NCBI RefSeq assembly: GCF_002487355.1
Contig: NZ_NTMG01000044.1
Span: forward strand, 1-48,535
Source of the DNA: Candidatus Methanoperedens sp. BLZ2
Lineage (GTDB): Archaea > Halobacteriota > Methanosarcinia > Methanosarcinales > Methanoperedenaceae
Length of the DNA stretch: 48,535 nt
Direction of reading: 5' to 3'
Positions 25,864 to 34,462 of this stretch are shown here, piece after piece. Both the position numbers and the translations under genes were made by a program. The stretch's first letter is position 1; every line of letters begins with the position of its first letter. The notes below the pieces were generated by a model. The model was not told the origin of the DNA, did not search any database, and saw only the letters and a list, made by a program, of their open reading frames with translations.

Positions 25864-26262
25864 TCACCGGTCGAATAAACGTTGATGACCCCAGCGCTTT
25901 GATCTTTGATCCTTATAATCGATCATCCATCCACTCGATTCCATTTTGCTTTTTTCAACTAAATTTCCAGTATCCATATCAACAAGAGCAGTCAGGGTCA
26001 TATTTTCCCGGATAAGAACAACACGTACAACTTTTTTATCCCCGTTCAAGGTAGAAATTATCCGCCCACGATCCTGAACTGTAACACTATAATTGTTATT
26101 TCCTATTTCCGCCCGTAGCCCATTGTGGGCTGCATTTACTGCAAAAGATCTTTGCTCCTCATTAATTGGAAATGTATGCGCCCCTAAATATGTAAATCTC
26201 AGCCCAATGGCAATAGCCAGAAGGGCGATCATAATTAATGCAAATGCTTTCCATCTATTCAT
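25864..26262 (-). CDS. membrane-anchored hypothetical protein
   Basis: 132 residues: one N-terminal helix (FALIMIALLAIAIGLRF) and an extracytoplasmic part with VTVQDRGRIISTLNGDKK and LTALVDMDTGNLVEKSK, reminiscent of PepSY-like beta-alpha units. It ends 1 nt before the ATPase start and so belongs to the exporter operon. No known function. Confidence 0.6.
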   Translation of the reverse strand: MNRWKAFALIMIALLAIAIGLRFTYLGAHTFPINEEQRSFAVNAAHNGLRAEIGNNNYSVTVQDRGRIISTLNGDKKVVRVVLIRENMTLTALVDMDTGNLVEKSKMESSGWMIDYKDQRSKRWGHQRLFDR

Positions 26263-26357
26263 ATTTTGTCAGTGTATGAAAGACCTTATAAGAATTCCCT
26301 GAAATTATCCTGAAAGCAGTTTCAGAAAAATGAAATTAAGCCGCTGCTTCCATAATT

Positions 26358-26891
26358 TCATTTTTTCAGAAATATCCTGTTTCCCATCCCGTCCCTGTGG
26401 CGAACTATCAATCCTCTTCTTTCGGCTTTGTCAAGCAGCCTGCTTACCTTTGGCTCTGAAAAACCTGTCTTTACAATGAGTTCTCTTTGCAGTATCCCGT
26501 CGTTATCCAGGATATTCTGGAATAATATCTTCTCATCGCCTTCAAGAATTGTGGCTGCTAACATGGCTGTGTTTTTACTTTCCGGTATTAATGCATCTCC
26601 TTTTAATTCAGGTGTTTTTTCATCGTTTGATCCGGGTATTTGATTTTCCTTTGAAAAGAGTATTATATACAGAAAAGACATACCGCCAAGCCAGGCAGTT
26701 ATTATGAAAAATAACACTTCATTTATTGAAAACAAAGAAGCACTCTCTACAGGAACAGCTCTACCGTCCGCCAGGATAAGCTGTACCGGACCTGTTGCCA
26801 GCAGTCTATCGATTATTAGAAGTACTGATATAATTAATACGATTGCTGATATTAAAATACCGTTCTTTCCAAAATTTACTCTGGGTGCCAT
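26358..26891 (-). CDS. membrane-bound winged-helix transcriptional regulator
   Basis: 177 residues: two transmembrane helices (ILISAIVLIISVLLII and VLFFIITAWLGGMSFLYIIL) enclose a short outside loop. The cytoplasmic C-terminal part is a winged helix (GILQRELIVKTGFSEPKVSR, then LDKAERRGLIVRHRDG). This one-component sensor layout is common in methanogens. It is first in line with the exporter genes, 95 nt upstream, and may regulate them. Confidence 0.8.
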   Translation of the reverse strand: MAPRVNFGKNGILISAIVLIISVLLIIDRLLATGPVQLILADGRAVPVESASLFSINEVLFFIITAWLGGMSFLYIILFSKENQIPGSNDEKTPELKGDALIPESKNTAMLAATILEGDEKILFQNILDNDGILQRELIVKTGFSEPKVSRLLDKAERRGLIVRHRDGMGNRIFLKK

Positions 26892-26969
26892 TTGATCAGG
26901 GGATAATTTGTTTAATCTGGACTTTATTGATTGGAATTGCTATATCTTTTTCCATAAACTCATCAAGGC

Positions 26970-27752
26970 TCATTTCAGAAATTCAAGCTCTTTCCTCAAA
27001 TCAGCTATGATTGTGTCAAACACCGGGATTTCCTTCATCAGTCTTCCCAAGCCTTTTCCCCAGAAATCTCTTGCTTCATTTAGCTTTGTTTCATCGAAAA
27101 ACATTTCATAGTCTGGATTGATTTTCTTGAATTTGCATTTTTCCAAGAAAAGATATTTGATCTTGCTTTTATCAAACTTTTTTTTATTCAGGAGCATCCA
27201 GACATCAAAGTAATCCCTGCTCTTGCCGCGCTGTATAATTGAGCGAAGCTTTTCCAGAAATATCTCATCCAGAGAGTAAACAAGAATTGTAAAGCTTATA
27301 CTATCAGAATAATCATCAGCTTTTTCCATTTTCAAAAGTTCAGTGACCAGCATCTCAGTGATGCTGATATCCATTCTGATAACGTTCTTGCCAAGTGATC
27401 CTGTGAATTGTATTGCTGCTATGGCATGATCTGGATTGGAATGAAAACTGGCAATATTGAAATTCATTCCTGTCTTTTCATTGAGCAGGTTCAGACCGTT
27501 TTTCAGCATCGATTCTATTTCTTCTGGCCGGATTTCTTTCGTAAGTGTAAAATCCAGATCCTCGGACAGCCTCCAGAATTTCGGGAAATACACTTTACTC
27601 AATGCTGTTCCTCCCTTGAACGCCAGAACATCTTTGAGCTCGGAATTATATACTCCATAAAGCAGCCAAGTCAGAGCGTAATCCTTTTCTACAACTCCTG
27701 CTGGAAATCCTTTGTTCCTTGCTGCTTTCTTTACTTCATCTGCAGTTATCAA
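26970..27752 (-). CDS. AbiEii/AbiGii-family nucleotidyltransferase toxin (second AbiE system)
   Basis: 260 residues with AFKGGTALSKVYFPKFWRLS, SEDLDFTLT and FLEKLRSIIQRGKSRDYFDVW, the full motif set of the AbiEii family. It overlaps its antitoxin gene by 4 nt. It belongs to a different branch from the 318-residue protein at 7899-8855, so the two systems were probably acquired separately. Confidence 0.9.
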   Translation of the reverse strand: MITADEVKKAARNKGFPAGVVEKDYALTWLLYGVYNSELKDVLAFKGGTALSKVYFPKFWRLSEDLDFTLTKEIRPEEIESMLKNGLNLLNEKTGMNFNIASFHSNPDHAIAAIQFTGSLGKNVIRMDISITEMLVTELLKMEKADDYSDSISFTILVYSLDEIFLEKLRSIIQRGKSRDYFDVWMLLNKKKFDKSKIKYLFLEKCKFKKINPDYEMFFDETKLNEARDFWGKGLGRLMKEIPVFDTIIADLRKELEFLK

Positions 27753-28570
27753 AGCTCTTCACCTATTTTTCTGTTTATCAACAGCTTCCATTTTTCATTA
27801 TATTTTCCTTTTCTTGATTTTATGGACGGGTCGAGGACTGAATACCCTTTTGAAATATATTCCAGCATCATTTTTTTTAATTCTTCATCCAGTTTTATAT
27901 CCAGGATTTCTGACAAATATCCAAGCCTTTTTAGTATTGTTGCATTTCCCATCTTATTTGCATGATCAACTATTTTTATGAAGGACAGACCTTCAGATTT
28001 TAAAGCTTTTGCAACTTCTGTTATATCGCCGCAATACTCTGGATGGTCAAGACAGTCTGCTATGGTCTTTTCCTTATCTGATATTACGATGTTTTTTCCA
28101 GCAATGTTTATGGTATTATAGCCAAAAAACTTCTTTTTGGATAATGTTACAAAAAGATACTCTACATCCAATATTTTCCTGTTACTCTTTCTCTTTGTGG
28201 TTGCAATGAAAACAGAGAAAGGTATCTGCTCGGTCAAATGATAATAATTCAATGCGCTCCAGTACGCGATATAATATGGTTCGATAAGCTTTGACCCGAT
28301 CACGAACTCATGTTCCGTATATTTTGGCTTAACGCCAGCGGATAATGGTATTATTAGATATTTTCCTGCCTCTATTTTTTCAATCCACCTTTTAGCCTTG
28401 AGATTGCTTATTATTTTTCTGGACTGTACGTAAGATTTTTTTAGAACATCAGTTGCATCTCTTACCGTAAAAATTTCCCTTCCTTCCTCTGACAATTTTG
28501 AAAGTAGATAGGACTCTGTTTTTGAAAGGCTTTTTCTAATATCTGTAAGATATATCCCGGATTTAATCAC
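27749..28570 (-). CDS. AbiEi-family type IV antitoxin
   Basis: 273 residues. N-terminal winged helix (GREIFTVRDATDVLKKSYVQ, then KIISNLKAKRWIEKIEAGKYL) and the C-terminal AbiEi domain (YYIAYWSALNYYHLTEQIP, KEKTIADCLDHPEYCGDI). AbiEi counteracts AbiEii activity without stable binding and represses the operon. The ATG at 28570 has no strong SD and lies near an AT-rich promoter, so it may be leaderless. Confidence 0.9.
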   Translation of the reverse strand: MIKSGIYLTDIRKSLSKTESYLLSKLSEEGREIFTVRDATDVLKKSYVQSRKIISNLKAKRWIEKIEAGKYLIIPLSAGVKPKYTEHEFVIGSKLIEPYYIAYWSALNYYHLTEQIPFSVFIATTKRKSNRKILDVEYLFVTLSKKKFFGYNTINIAGKNIVISDKEKTIADCLDHPEYCGDITEVAKALKSEGLSFIKIVDHANKMGNATILKRLGYLSEILDIKLDEELKKMMLEYISKGYSVLDPSIKSRKGKYNEKWKLLINRKIGEEL

Positions 28571-28817
28571 AAATATTACAATGATTATATGTATTTATAA
28601 ACTTAACTACGATCAAAGTCTCTGGATTACCACAGTTCTTTGATATTTCTGACAACATGATCCGGCTTTATGTGCATTCAGCCATTCTGGAGTTAAGGCT
28701 ATTCAATGGCCGTCAATATTCGCTTTTTCATGGAACGCTTCACTACCGGTTTACTTTGAGGAGTGCTGTCCGGTCACCAAGCTATGTTATATAAGTTAAT
28801 CTGAATATTGAGTGAAA

Positions 28818-29129
28818 ATGGACAACGATAACAAAGCACTGTTCACCTTCGGATTCGTGTTTTATTTCATCGGGGACCTGGCAACGACATATATCGGCCT
28901 GAATAATGGAGTAACGGAAAAGGGATTTATCAGAGTGATCGGGAATCCTGGCCTTGCGGATATGGTTATCATGAAGCTGATTTTTTTCATAGCCCTATAT
29001 TTTCTGATCGCATTTCTTGAAAAACGGGATAATCATTTATGCGGGGCTATCCTGGGGTTGATTGCTGGTATGGGAATGACGGTTACGTGGATGAATGCTC
29101 TGACGATCCTGGAATATTTGAGTAATTGA
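28818..29129 (+). CDS. small multi-pass membrane protein
   Basis: 103 residues with three hydrophobic helices: LFTFGFVFYFIGDLATTYIG, MKLIFFIALYFLIAFLEKR and AILGLIAGMGMTVTWMNAL. The first helix, with G-D-L-A-T-T, resembles the DUF5658-like group of small archaeal membrane proteins. An ATG at 28818 is used; GTG at 28812 is in frame. No operon partner. Confidence 0.65.
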   Translation: MDNDNKALFTFGFVFYFIGDLATTYIGLNNGVTEKGFIRVIGNPGLADMVIMKLIFFIALYFLIAFLEKRDNHLCGAILGLIAGMGMTVTWMNALTILEYLSN

Positions 29130-29195
29130 AAGGCACTTATACAGATACTTTCACCGTGCTCTTTCCAATCGCTTTTATCCTTTCGGATCGAATTA

Positions 29196-29396
29196 ATGGA
29201 CGTGAAAAATATGAATCCGATTGATACACGAAAAATCCCGCTTTTCATAGAGCGGTTAGAAAAGGCAGGGTATATTTTGGATGTTGAACATTCGAAAAAC
29301 GAACTCAAAATAACATACAGCAAAAGTCCTCCCAAACATCTGATTATCCCATTTGGACAGACAAAACTAACTGATTTTCGAAGTCTATATTTCTAA
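29196..29396 (+). CDS. small hypothetical protein
   Basis: 66 residues, MDVKNMNPIDTRKIPLFIER onward, with mixed beta-alpha character and no Cys or membrane segment. Its stop abuts the convergent GOGAT-like gene. The pattern of a short two-strand, one-helix protein is plausible but no family is recognised. Confidence 0.45.
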   Translation: MDVKNMNPIDTRKIPLFIERLEKAGYILDVEHSKNELKITYSKSPPKHLIIPFGQTKLTDFRSLYF

Positions 29397-30872
29397 TTAT
29401 TTTAAATATTCTCCATTTAACCACCTGGTGTTAGTAAGGATTGCCAATTCCCTGTTCATTGAAACAAGATCATTGCTATCAAGCTCGTTGACATTGTTTT
29501 TTCCCACGATCCTGGTCAGGCCAGCTATTTCCCGGGTACATACATTAATAAAATTAGATAGTTTTTCAATACTCTTTTCAATATTTACCTGCTTTGTAAG
29601 CACCGGATTTGTGGTGGTCACACCTGTGGGGCACATGCCGGTATAACAGATCCTGTATTGCTCACAATTGATAGCAATCAATGCAGCTGTGCCGATATAA
29701 ACAGCATCTGCACCAAGTGCAAGGCATTTTGCAAAATCAGCAGAAGTGCGTAATCCCCCTCCTGCGATAAGAGAAATATTATCTTTGACACCCAGATCAG
29801 AAAGTAATTTAAAAGCACGCGGCAGGGCCGCAAAAATTGGAATTCCCACATTTTCCCTCACGTAAAGGTCCGTGGCCCCGGTACCTCCGCCAAAACCATC
29901 AAGAGCAATAAAATCAACCCCGGCATCAACCAGAACCCGGATATCTTTTTCAACATTGCCGCATCCCAGCTTCGCACCGATGGGAATACCGCCTGTGAGA
30001 TCACGCAGCCAGGAAACCTTTTCTTTAAGTTCTTGCGTTGTGGTTATGTCGGTATGGTGTGCCGGGGAATATGCAGCTTCACCGCTCCTTAAGCCTCTTA
30101 TCTTCGCAATTTCCGGAGTGACTTTACTTGCAGGCAGATAACTCCCTTTACCCGGATATGCTCCCTCCCCAAATCGGATCTCTATAGCTGCGGCATGCTT
30201 CAACATGTCTTCATTAATGCCGAACCGGCCTGTAGCATACTGGGCAATAAGATAATCACGGGCGGTACTGAGTTCATCATCCAGAATTCCACCTTCGCCT
30301 GAGTTAAAGGCAATCTTTAAATTTGAAGCTACCTGCGCAATTACCAGTCTGACATTCTTTGAAACTGCTCCGAAACTCATCCCTGAAATCAGAAGGGGGG
30401 ATGAAACTTTTAATGGGTTTTTCGCATCAGGTCCGATACAAATTTCAGTATTCACTTTATCGTCCATATTTAAAGGAATCCTATCCACCTGTGCAGGAAC
30501 AAAATGCAGGTCATCGAGAGAGAAGGGGAGCTTTTTCAATGAACCCATCGCGACTACAACGCTTTCTCCCCTGGCTGCCATATCTTTAATTCCCACTACT
30601 GTCCGATAAAAGGAATCATCTTCAGAAGACCTTTTCCTGCGCATCAGGGTATTACTTGCCCCGACTTCTTCTGTATCACAAAAATATAATCCTTCCAGCT
30701 TATATTCATAATAAACAGGGCAATAAACACAATTGCATCCTCTTGCGTTAATTTCACAGGCACTCTTACCCCTGCCGCAATACAGAATCTCTCCTTTACA
30801 GTCATAAGGATAACTCGGGCAATCCGGGCAAAGGCATTTCTTCCTATTTTCCTCAGTATCTTGAACTATCAT
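29397..30872 (-). CDS. FMN-dependent glutamate synthase-like protein with DUF2769 N-terminus
   Basis: About 490 residues. N-terminal Cys-rich module (CLCPDCPSYPYDC, YCGRGKSACEI, GCNCVYCPVYYEY) is DUF2769-like. The rest is the GOGAT alpha/beta-barrel: LLISGMSFGAVSKNV, GEGGILDDE, GAKLGCGNVEKD, LDGFGGGTGATD, and the 3Fe-4S-type Cys set in CEQYRICYTGMCPTGV. No amidotransferase domain is present, so it may use free ammonia or another substrate. I chose the ATG at 30872, with GCAGGGC upstream; a TTG at 30902 is in frame. Confidence 0.88.
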   Translation of the reverse strand: MIVQDTEENRKKCLCPDCPSYPYDCKGEILYCGRGKSACEINARGCNCVYCPVYYEYKLEGLYFCDTEEVGASNTLMRRKRSSEDDSFYRTVVGIKDMAARGESVVVAMGSLKKLPFSLDDLHFVPAQVDRIPLNMDDKVNTEICIGPDAKNPLKVSSPLLISGMSFGAVSKNVRLVIAQVASNLKIAFNSGEGGILDDELSTARDYLIAQYATGRFGINEDMLKHAAAIEIRFGEGAYPGKGSYLPASKVTPEIAKIRGLRSGEAAYSPAHHTDITTTQELKEKVSWLRDLTGGIPIGAKLGCGNVEKDIRVLVDAGVDFIALDGFGGGTGATDLYVRENVGIPIFAALPRAFKLLSDLGVKDNISLIAGGGLRTSADFAKCLALGADAVYIGTAALIAINCEQYRICYTGMCPTGVTTTNPVLTKQVNIEKSIEKLSNFINVCTREIAGLTRIVGKNNVNELDSNDLVSMNRELAILTNTRWLNGEYLK

Positions 30873-31006
30873 TATGATTGCCCTGCCTTCCCATTTTTGC
30901 AAAAATACCGGAATTTTTGTTCATTTCATAACCCCTATATTTTAATACAATCTAAAGATTAAAAGGCTTTCTATTATCTGAGAATATCTAATTCTGGGAT
31001 CTTTTA

Positions 31007-31594
31007 CTACGGGTACCACTGTTTATGCCATTCTCGCATCTGGGTTATCTCGCGGCTTTGTGATGTGATGATATTCTGAGCAAGCGTTCGGATTTCATCC
31101 CGGTCGGACGCTTGAAGCATCATTTGCGCCATCATGACCGCCATTTGATGATGGGGTATCATCTGTTCAATGAACTCTTTATCAAAAGGACTGGCGTTTT
31201 TGAGACGTTCGATATCTGCGTCCTCGCTCATCATGCCTCTTCCCATTCCCATCGAATTTTGCGGAACTTCGGTTCCATACCATGATTTGTACCAGGAGCG
31301 CATGTCACTGATCTCCCTATTCTGTGCGGTCTTTATATCCGCTGCAAGCTGCTTTAGCTCCTCATGCTCTGCTTTCTGCAGCGCAAGATCAGCCATAAGA
31401 ACGGCATCTTCATGATGAGGAATCATCTGCTCGATGAAGGTGCGATCCATATCTCCCATCATTCCATCACCCATCATACCGCTGTGACCGATCCACCTAT
31501 TAGTGTAAGGAGAGTTACCGGAAATAAGAACCAGTCCGGCGATGCCTGCAACAATCAATACAATACCCAATATACCGAGTGTTTTCTTCTCCAT
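31007..31594 (-). CDS. DUF305 protein, two-domain, membrane-anchored
   Basis: 195 residues: N-terminal helix (LGILGIVLIVAGIAGLVLI), then two DUF305 units, each with F-I-E-Q-M-I-P-H-H: one near residue 53, one near residue 143. The paired His and Met-rich segments (SGMMGDGMMGDMD, SMGMGRGMM) suggest metal binding, as proposed for copper-related members. A strong GGGAGGT lies 6 nt before the ATG. It follows a 27-residue membrane peptide gene. Confidence 0.88.
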   Translation of the reverse strand: MEKKTLGILGIVLIVAGIAGLVLISGNSPYTNRWIGHSGMMGDGMMGDMDRTFIEQMIPHHEDAVLMADLALQKAEHEELKQLAADIKTAQNREISDMRSWYKSWYGTEVPQNSMGMGRGMMSEDADIERLKNASPFDKEFIEQMIPHHQMAVMMAQMMLQASDRDEIRTLAQNIITSQSREITQMREWHKQWYP

Positions 31595-31633
31595 AATTAA
31601 CCTCCCATTCCAATTGAAAAACTGCCTGATATT

Positions 31634-31717
31634 TTATATCAGGATCCAGAATATAAGCCCCAGTATCCACATGCCTCCGCCCATCATGCCATAGCCGTAA
31701 CCGGCCATCATTCCCAT
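31634..31717 (-). CDS. 27-residue Gly/Met-rich membrane peptide
   Basis: ATG at 31717, preceded by GGAGGT at ideal spacing, encodes MGMMAGYGYGMMGGGM and then a short hydrophobic helix WILGLIFWILI, stop at 31634. It resembles the first half of SHOCT-domain membrane proteins without the SHOCT part. It is 39 nt upstream of the DUF305 gene and shares its Met/Gly-rich character, which suggests they work together, perhaps in metal handling. Confidence 0.55.
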   Translation of the reverse strand: MGMMAGYGYGMMGGGMWILGLIFWILI

Positions 31718-31825
31718 AATTTTACCTCCATTAAATAATTGGTTATGGTGGTATAAAAAGACTATTGTAAGAACCAGTACATCCGCAGGTAAAAGATTTT
31801 GGATAAAAAAAAACAATTCTTAACC

Positions 31826-32107
31826 ATGAAAAAGACCTGGTATCAGATTGAGGGTTCAAAGCGGGCTGAGATATGGACTATACTGCACCTTCCGTATACG
31901 GCAATGAATCTGAGCTTCCTGGCTATCGGGTTCGGGATCGCAGGTATCCACAGGTGGGATGTTTTTGCATGGATTACTGCTGCATATTTCCTGGGGCCGG
32001 GGATTGCAGCCCATTCCTTTGATCAACTGCCGGGGATGGGCAGCAGTTACGTGAAATACTTGATGCCCACAGAACTGCTGCTACTTGGACTGGCTGAAAA
32101 GAGATAG
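31826..32107 (+). pseudogene. truncated multi-pass membrane protein (prenyltransferase-like?)
   Basis: 93 residues from the ATG at 31826: WYQIEGSKRAEIWTILHLPY, then two helices (FLAIGFGIAGIHRW; AWITAAYFLGPGIAAHSFDQ). It looks like the N-terminal part of a larger membrane protein, possibly UbiA-related, although no aspartate-rich motif remains. It stops at 32107 just where a different frame starts to encode a polyprenyl synthase fragment, so a deletion has joined two genes. Confidence 0.5.
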
Positions 32108-32397
32108 CATCTTTTGCAGAATATGGGCCTGGATGCGGTAAAGCCATGCAGATAGCGGATGATATGGTAGACCTGCGAAAAGTAATTGAAGGAAAAAAGT
32201 CTGGTGTGCCAGGCTCAGATCATTTGCTTCGTGGATACACGAATATAGGCATCAACAGCATTCTTGATAAGGAAATTGCCAGATCCAGGATGATCATTTC
32301 CTCAATTAATGTACTATATGAATATAGAGAGATGCTGCTTAACGTGCCATCCGGGATTGCAGATATGATGCTTGGCGAGGAGTACTTGTTAAAATAA
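32098..32397 (+). pseudogene. polyprenyl diphosphate synthase C-terminal fragment
   Basis: From 32098 the frame reads EIASFAEYGPGCGKAMQIAD and goes on DMVDLRKVIEGKK, carrying the second aspartate-rich motif (D-D-M-V-D) of trans-isoprenyl diphosphate synthases with the preceding helix. The N-terminal two thirds, including the first D-D-x-x-D, are missing. An in-frame stop (32095-32097) precedes it. The only start is the ATG at 32146, just before QIADD. Confidence 0.65.
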
Positions 32398-32411
32398 GAG
32401 TTCGAGAAAAT

Positions 32412-32651
32412 ATGCCAGAACAAATAATATTAATTGCTCTTTTGATAGCTATAATATTTTTCTCAGAGGTTGCTATCTTCGGTATTGCATTCATAGGCTT
32501 TCTCGTGTTCTTCATATCAGAACATGCTGCAATACACTCACGCCGCCATATTGCAAGAGAGGCCGGACAGCATATGGATTCCACAGCCTTATCTGGAGCA
32601 GTACTGTTCTCTGATGCCCTGATTAATCTTAAACGACTTTACTTAATCTGA
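32412..32651 (+). CDS. small membrane protein
   Basis: 79 residues with one long N-terminal hydrophobic region (IILIALLIAIIFFSEVAIFG, continuing) and a soluble tail ending LINLKRLYLI. It follows the synthase fragment by 14 nt on the same strand, and the ends overlap the convergent gene by 13 nt. It could be an intact partner of the decayed prenyl genes. No family recognised. Confidence 0.45.
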   Translation: MPEQIILIALLIAIIFFSEVAIFGIAFIGFLVFFISEHAAIHSRRHIAREAGQHMDSTALSGAVLFSDALINLKRLYLI

Positions 32652-32905
32652 TCCGACTTGCCTGATAATCGTATGATTAGAATAGAGATAATATAAGCAG
32701 TAGTTACAAGTAAAAAATATGCTATCCCTCCCTCAATAAGCCAGCCCCACCAAGTCGTATCAGTCTCATGGTAAAAATAAGCCTGATATGCTTGAAATAG
32801 ACTTACAATAAGAGGATGAGGAAGCATATACAGCCTGATGAGCTTCCATCCACGTAGATTCAAATATTGATGAACAAGTATAAGCAATAAAAAGGAAGCT
32901 GTCAA
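32639..32905 (-). CDS. small membrane protein
   Basis: 88 residues, two hydrophobic segments (MTASFLLLILVHQYL; GIAYFLLVTTAYIISILII) with an aromatic middle. It lies 23 nt downstream of the secreted-protein gene and may be co-transcribed with it. No family recognised. Confidence 0.45.
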   Translation of the reverse strand: MTASFLLLILVHQYLNLRGWKLIRLYMLPHPLIVSLFQAYQAYFYHETDTTWWGWLIEGGIAYFLLVTTAYIISILIIRLSGKSDQIK

Positions 32906-32928
32906 CCCGATGATAGTAATAGGGTGTG

Positions 32929-33498
32929 TTAGTACCGGGAAAATAATTCTAGTCCCGAATGATAGTTATAGAAGGTACTCCAGTCTTCAGATACTGAATA
33001 GCCCTTGCTGCTAGCTATGGAGGCAAACTCTTCTTCGGCAGCTTCGCTATATCCGCTCCATGATTCAAAAGGATATTCGTCGTAATGAGTCGTACCAATA
33101 ACATAGTAACCCCAAGCTAGATTATACATCCGGTCATCGCTATCTGCATATACTCTCATGTGCAACCAGTGTCCATACCTTGAAGATATTCCTTTGGTAC
33201 CTCCGTCAGAATCCCAGACCCACCCTGCACCATCGTTAAGTCTTCCTTTCAGGATCGATCCAAAGCCAATAAAGAAAATACTCTTAACCTTGTTAATATC
33301 AGCGTTATTGTAAAAGAGCATTGATACAGGCCAATCAACATTAGTATTGCTATCTGTCTCACTTAGGAAGTCATAATTACGGAAGGAGTCCTCTCTTATG
33401 TAAAGAGTAGTTAGATTATTAGTACTTGCTGCCATCACTGGCGATACAGTAATTGTTATTAGTAAAGCTGTAAGATAGAATATTTTTAGAAGCCTCAT
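32929..33498 (-). CDS. secreted hypothetical protein
   Basis: 189 residues from the ATG at 33498, chosen because GGAGG lies 7 nt upstream. A clear signal peptide (LLKIFYLTALLITITVSPVM, A-A-S) precedes a Tyr/Trp/Asp-rich extracellular domain (GHWLHMRVYADSDDR, WGYYVIGTTHYDEYPFESW). No Cys and no anchor, so it is probably exported. No family recognised. Confidence 0.65.
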   Translation of the reverse strand: MRLLKIFYLTALLITITVSPVMAASTNNLTTLYIREDSFRNYDFLSETDSNTNVDWPVSMLFYNNADINKVKSIFFIGFGSILKGRLNDGAGWVWDSDGGTKGISSRYGHWLHMRVYADSDDRMYNLAWGYYVIGTTHYDEYPFESWSGYSEAAEEEFASIASSKGYSVSEDWSTFYNYHSGLELFSRY

Positions 33499-33511
33499 TT
33501 TTATTCCTCCT

Positions 33512-33981
33512 CTATCCAACAATAGGAGACATATCAACTACCTTTTTTGTTCCGAGATCTACTGCTATAGCTATACAAGTCGCCTGAATTACTGCACTCT
33601 GGCTCTCTCCTTTGGATATCAAGGTGTATTCATCTTTGTAGCTTTTATCAAAATGAACCTGGAATGCTGCTATATTTTCAGGATGCCATACCCCTACGGG
33701 TTCAACTGAGTAATTCTTCCCTTTAAGCATTCCTTTCACGGTTATATTGCTAAATGCTATATCTTTCGCTTTTGTAAGTTCAGGGATGGAGACCTCTTTT
33801 GGAGATTTTTCACCTCTTCCTGATATCGGTATTATTCCTACCACTGTATTATTCCTTAAATCCACCCGTTCCAGTAGTTCTTATCGAGCTGTAATTCCAC
33901 GGATGCACCTAATTTTTCAAGGCTTTCATGCCATACTCCAATCTTAGTGAATTCGTAGCCCCTCCCATTGTTACAATCCAT
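33512..33981 (-). pseudogene. frameshifted protein with two VWH repeats
   Basis: The ATG at 33981 opens MDCNNGRGYEFTKIGVWHES and reads to DKNYWNG, then hits a stop. A second frame picks up at VDLRNNTVVGIIPISGRG (33865) and ends at 33512. One extra G in the GGG run at 33865-33867 would join them as YWNGVDLRNN. Both halves carry the motif GVWH-x-E followed by a D-K-x-Y pair, so the intact protein had two PepSY-like repeats. Sequencing error is possible. Confidence 0.55.
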
Positions 33982-34327
33982 GCAAGCCTATAAAATTACA
34001 AGTATATATTAGTAATTTTGTATAATATCAAATCAATTCTATAACATTAGTTGAATCGTATAATCTTACATATGACATTACTAATATCAGAAAGCTACTA
34101 ATTTACTGGGATGTGGGCTTCAGGGCAACAATCACTCTTCTAAATACTCCAACATTGGTGGCGATTTCAGGAGCGTTCAAGCTATACATAGCTGTTCTTT
34201 TCTTTTGATCTTGGATATAATAATACATGTAGGTATGCTATTAGCGATTACTATGAATTTTATTTCATTCGAACCAATAATACTGATAATTTATATATCA
34301 ATGCTCATAATTATGATAACAGTAAAC
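33982..34327. other. AT-rich intergenic region
   Basis: Very AT-rich DNA between the frameshifted gene and the twin hairpin RNAs. A TATA-like AATATATAC near 34000 on the minus strand suits leaderless transcription of the VWH-repeat gene. I see no coding frame of note. Confidence 0.5.
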
Positions 34328-34357
34328 TATAAATACGTTAGTTCGCATATATACGAA
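34328..34357 (+). promoter_or_regulatory. promoter and operator of hairpin RNA copy C
   Basis: TATAAATA at 34328-34335 is followed 6 nt later by TTCGCATATATACGAA (34342-34357), a 16-bp palindrome with one mismatched pair. The hairpin starts 32 nt after the first T of the TATA box. Spacing is identical to the promoter at 34463-34492. Confidence 0.65.
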
Positions 34358-34359
34358 TT

Positions 34360-34419
34360 GTAGTGGGCCGAGAAAATTTTTTTTTCGATCTACACACCAT
34401 AAATCCCACAGCCCACTAC
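34360..34419 (+). ncRNA. candidate small hairpin RNA, copy C
   Basis: GTAGTGGGC (34360-34368) and GCCCACTAC (34411-34419) are a perfect 9-bp inverted repeat. The loop has an AAAATTTTTTTTT tract and then ACACCATAAATCCCACA. The same order (stem, T-tract, ACCATAATCCC-like segment, stem) occurs in copy D, 135 bp downstream, and in copy B. The T-tract is inside the loop, so a simple terminator is unlikely. No reading frame. Confidence 0.62.
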
Positions 34420-34462
34420 CTCCTATTCAGAATAAATGCTTATGTTTACAACAACCGTAAGC

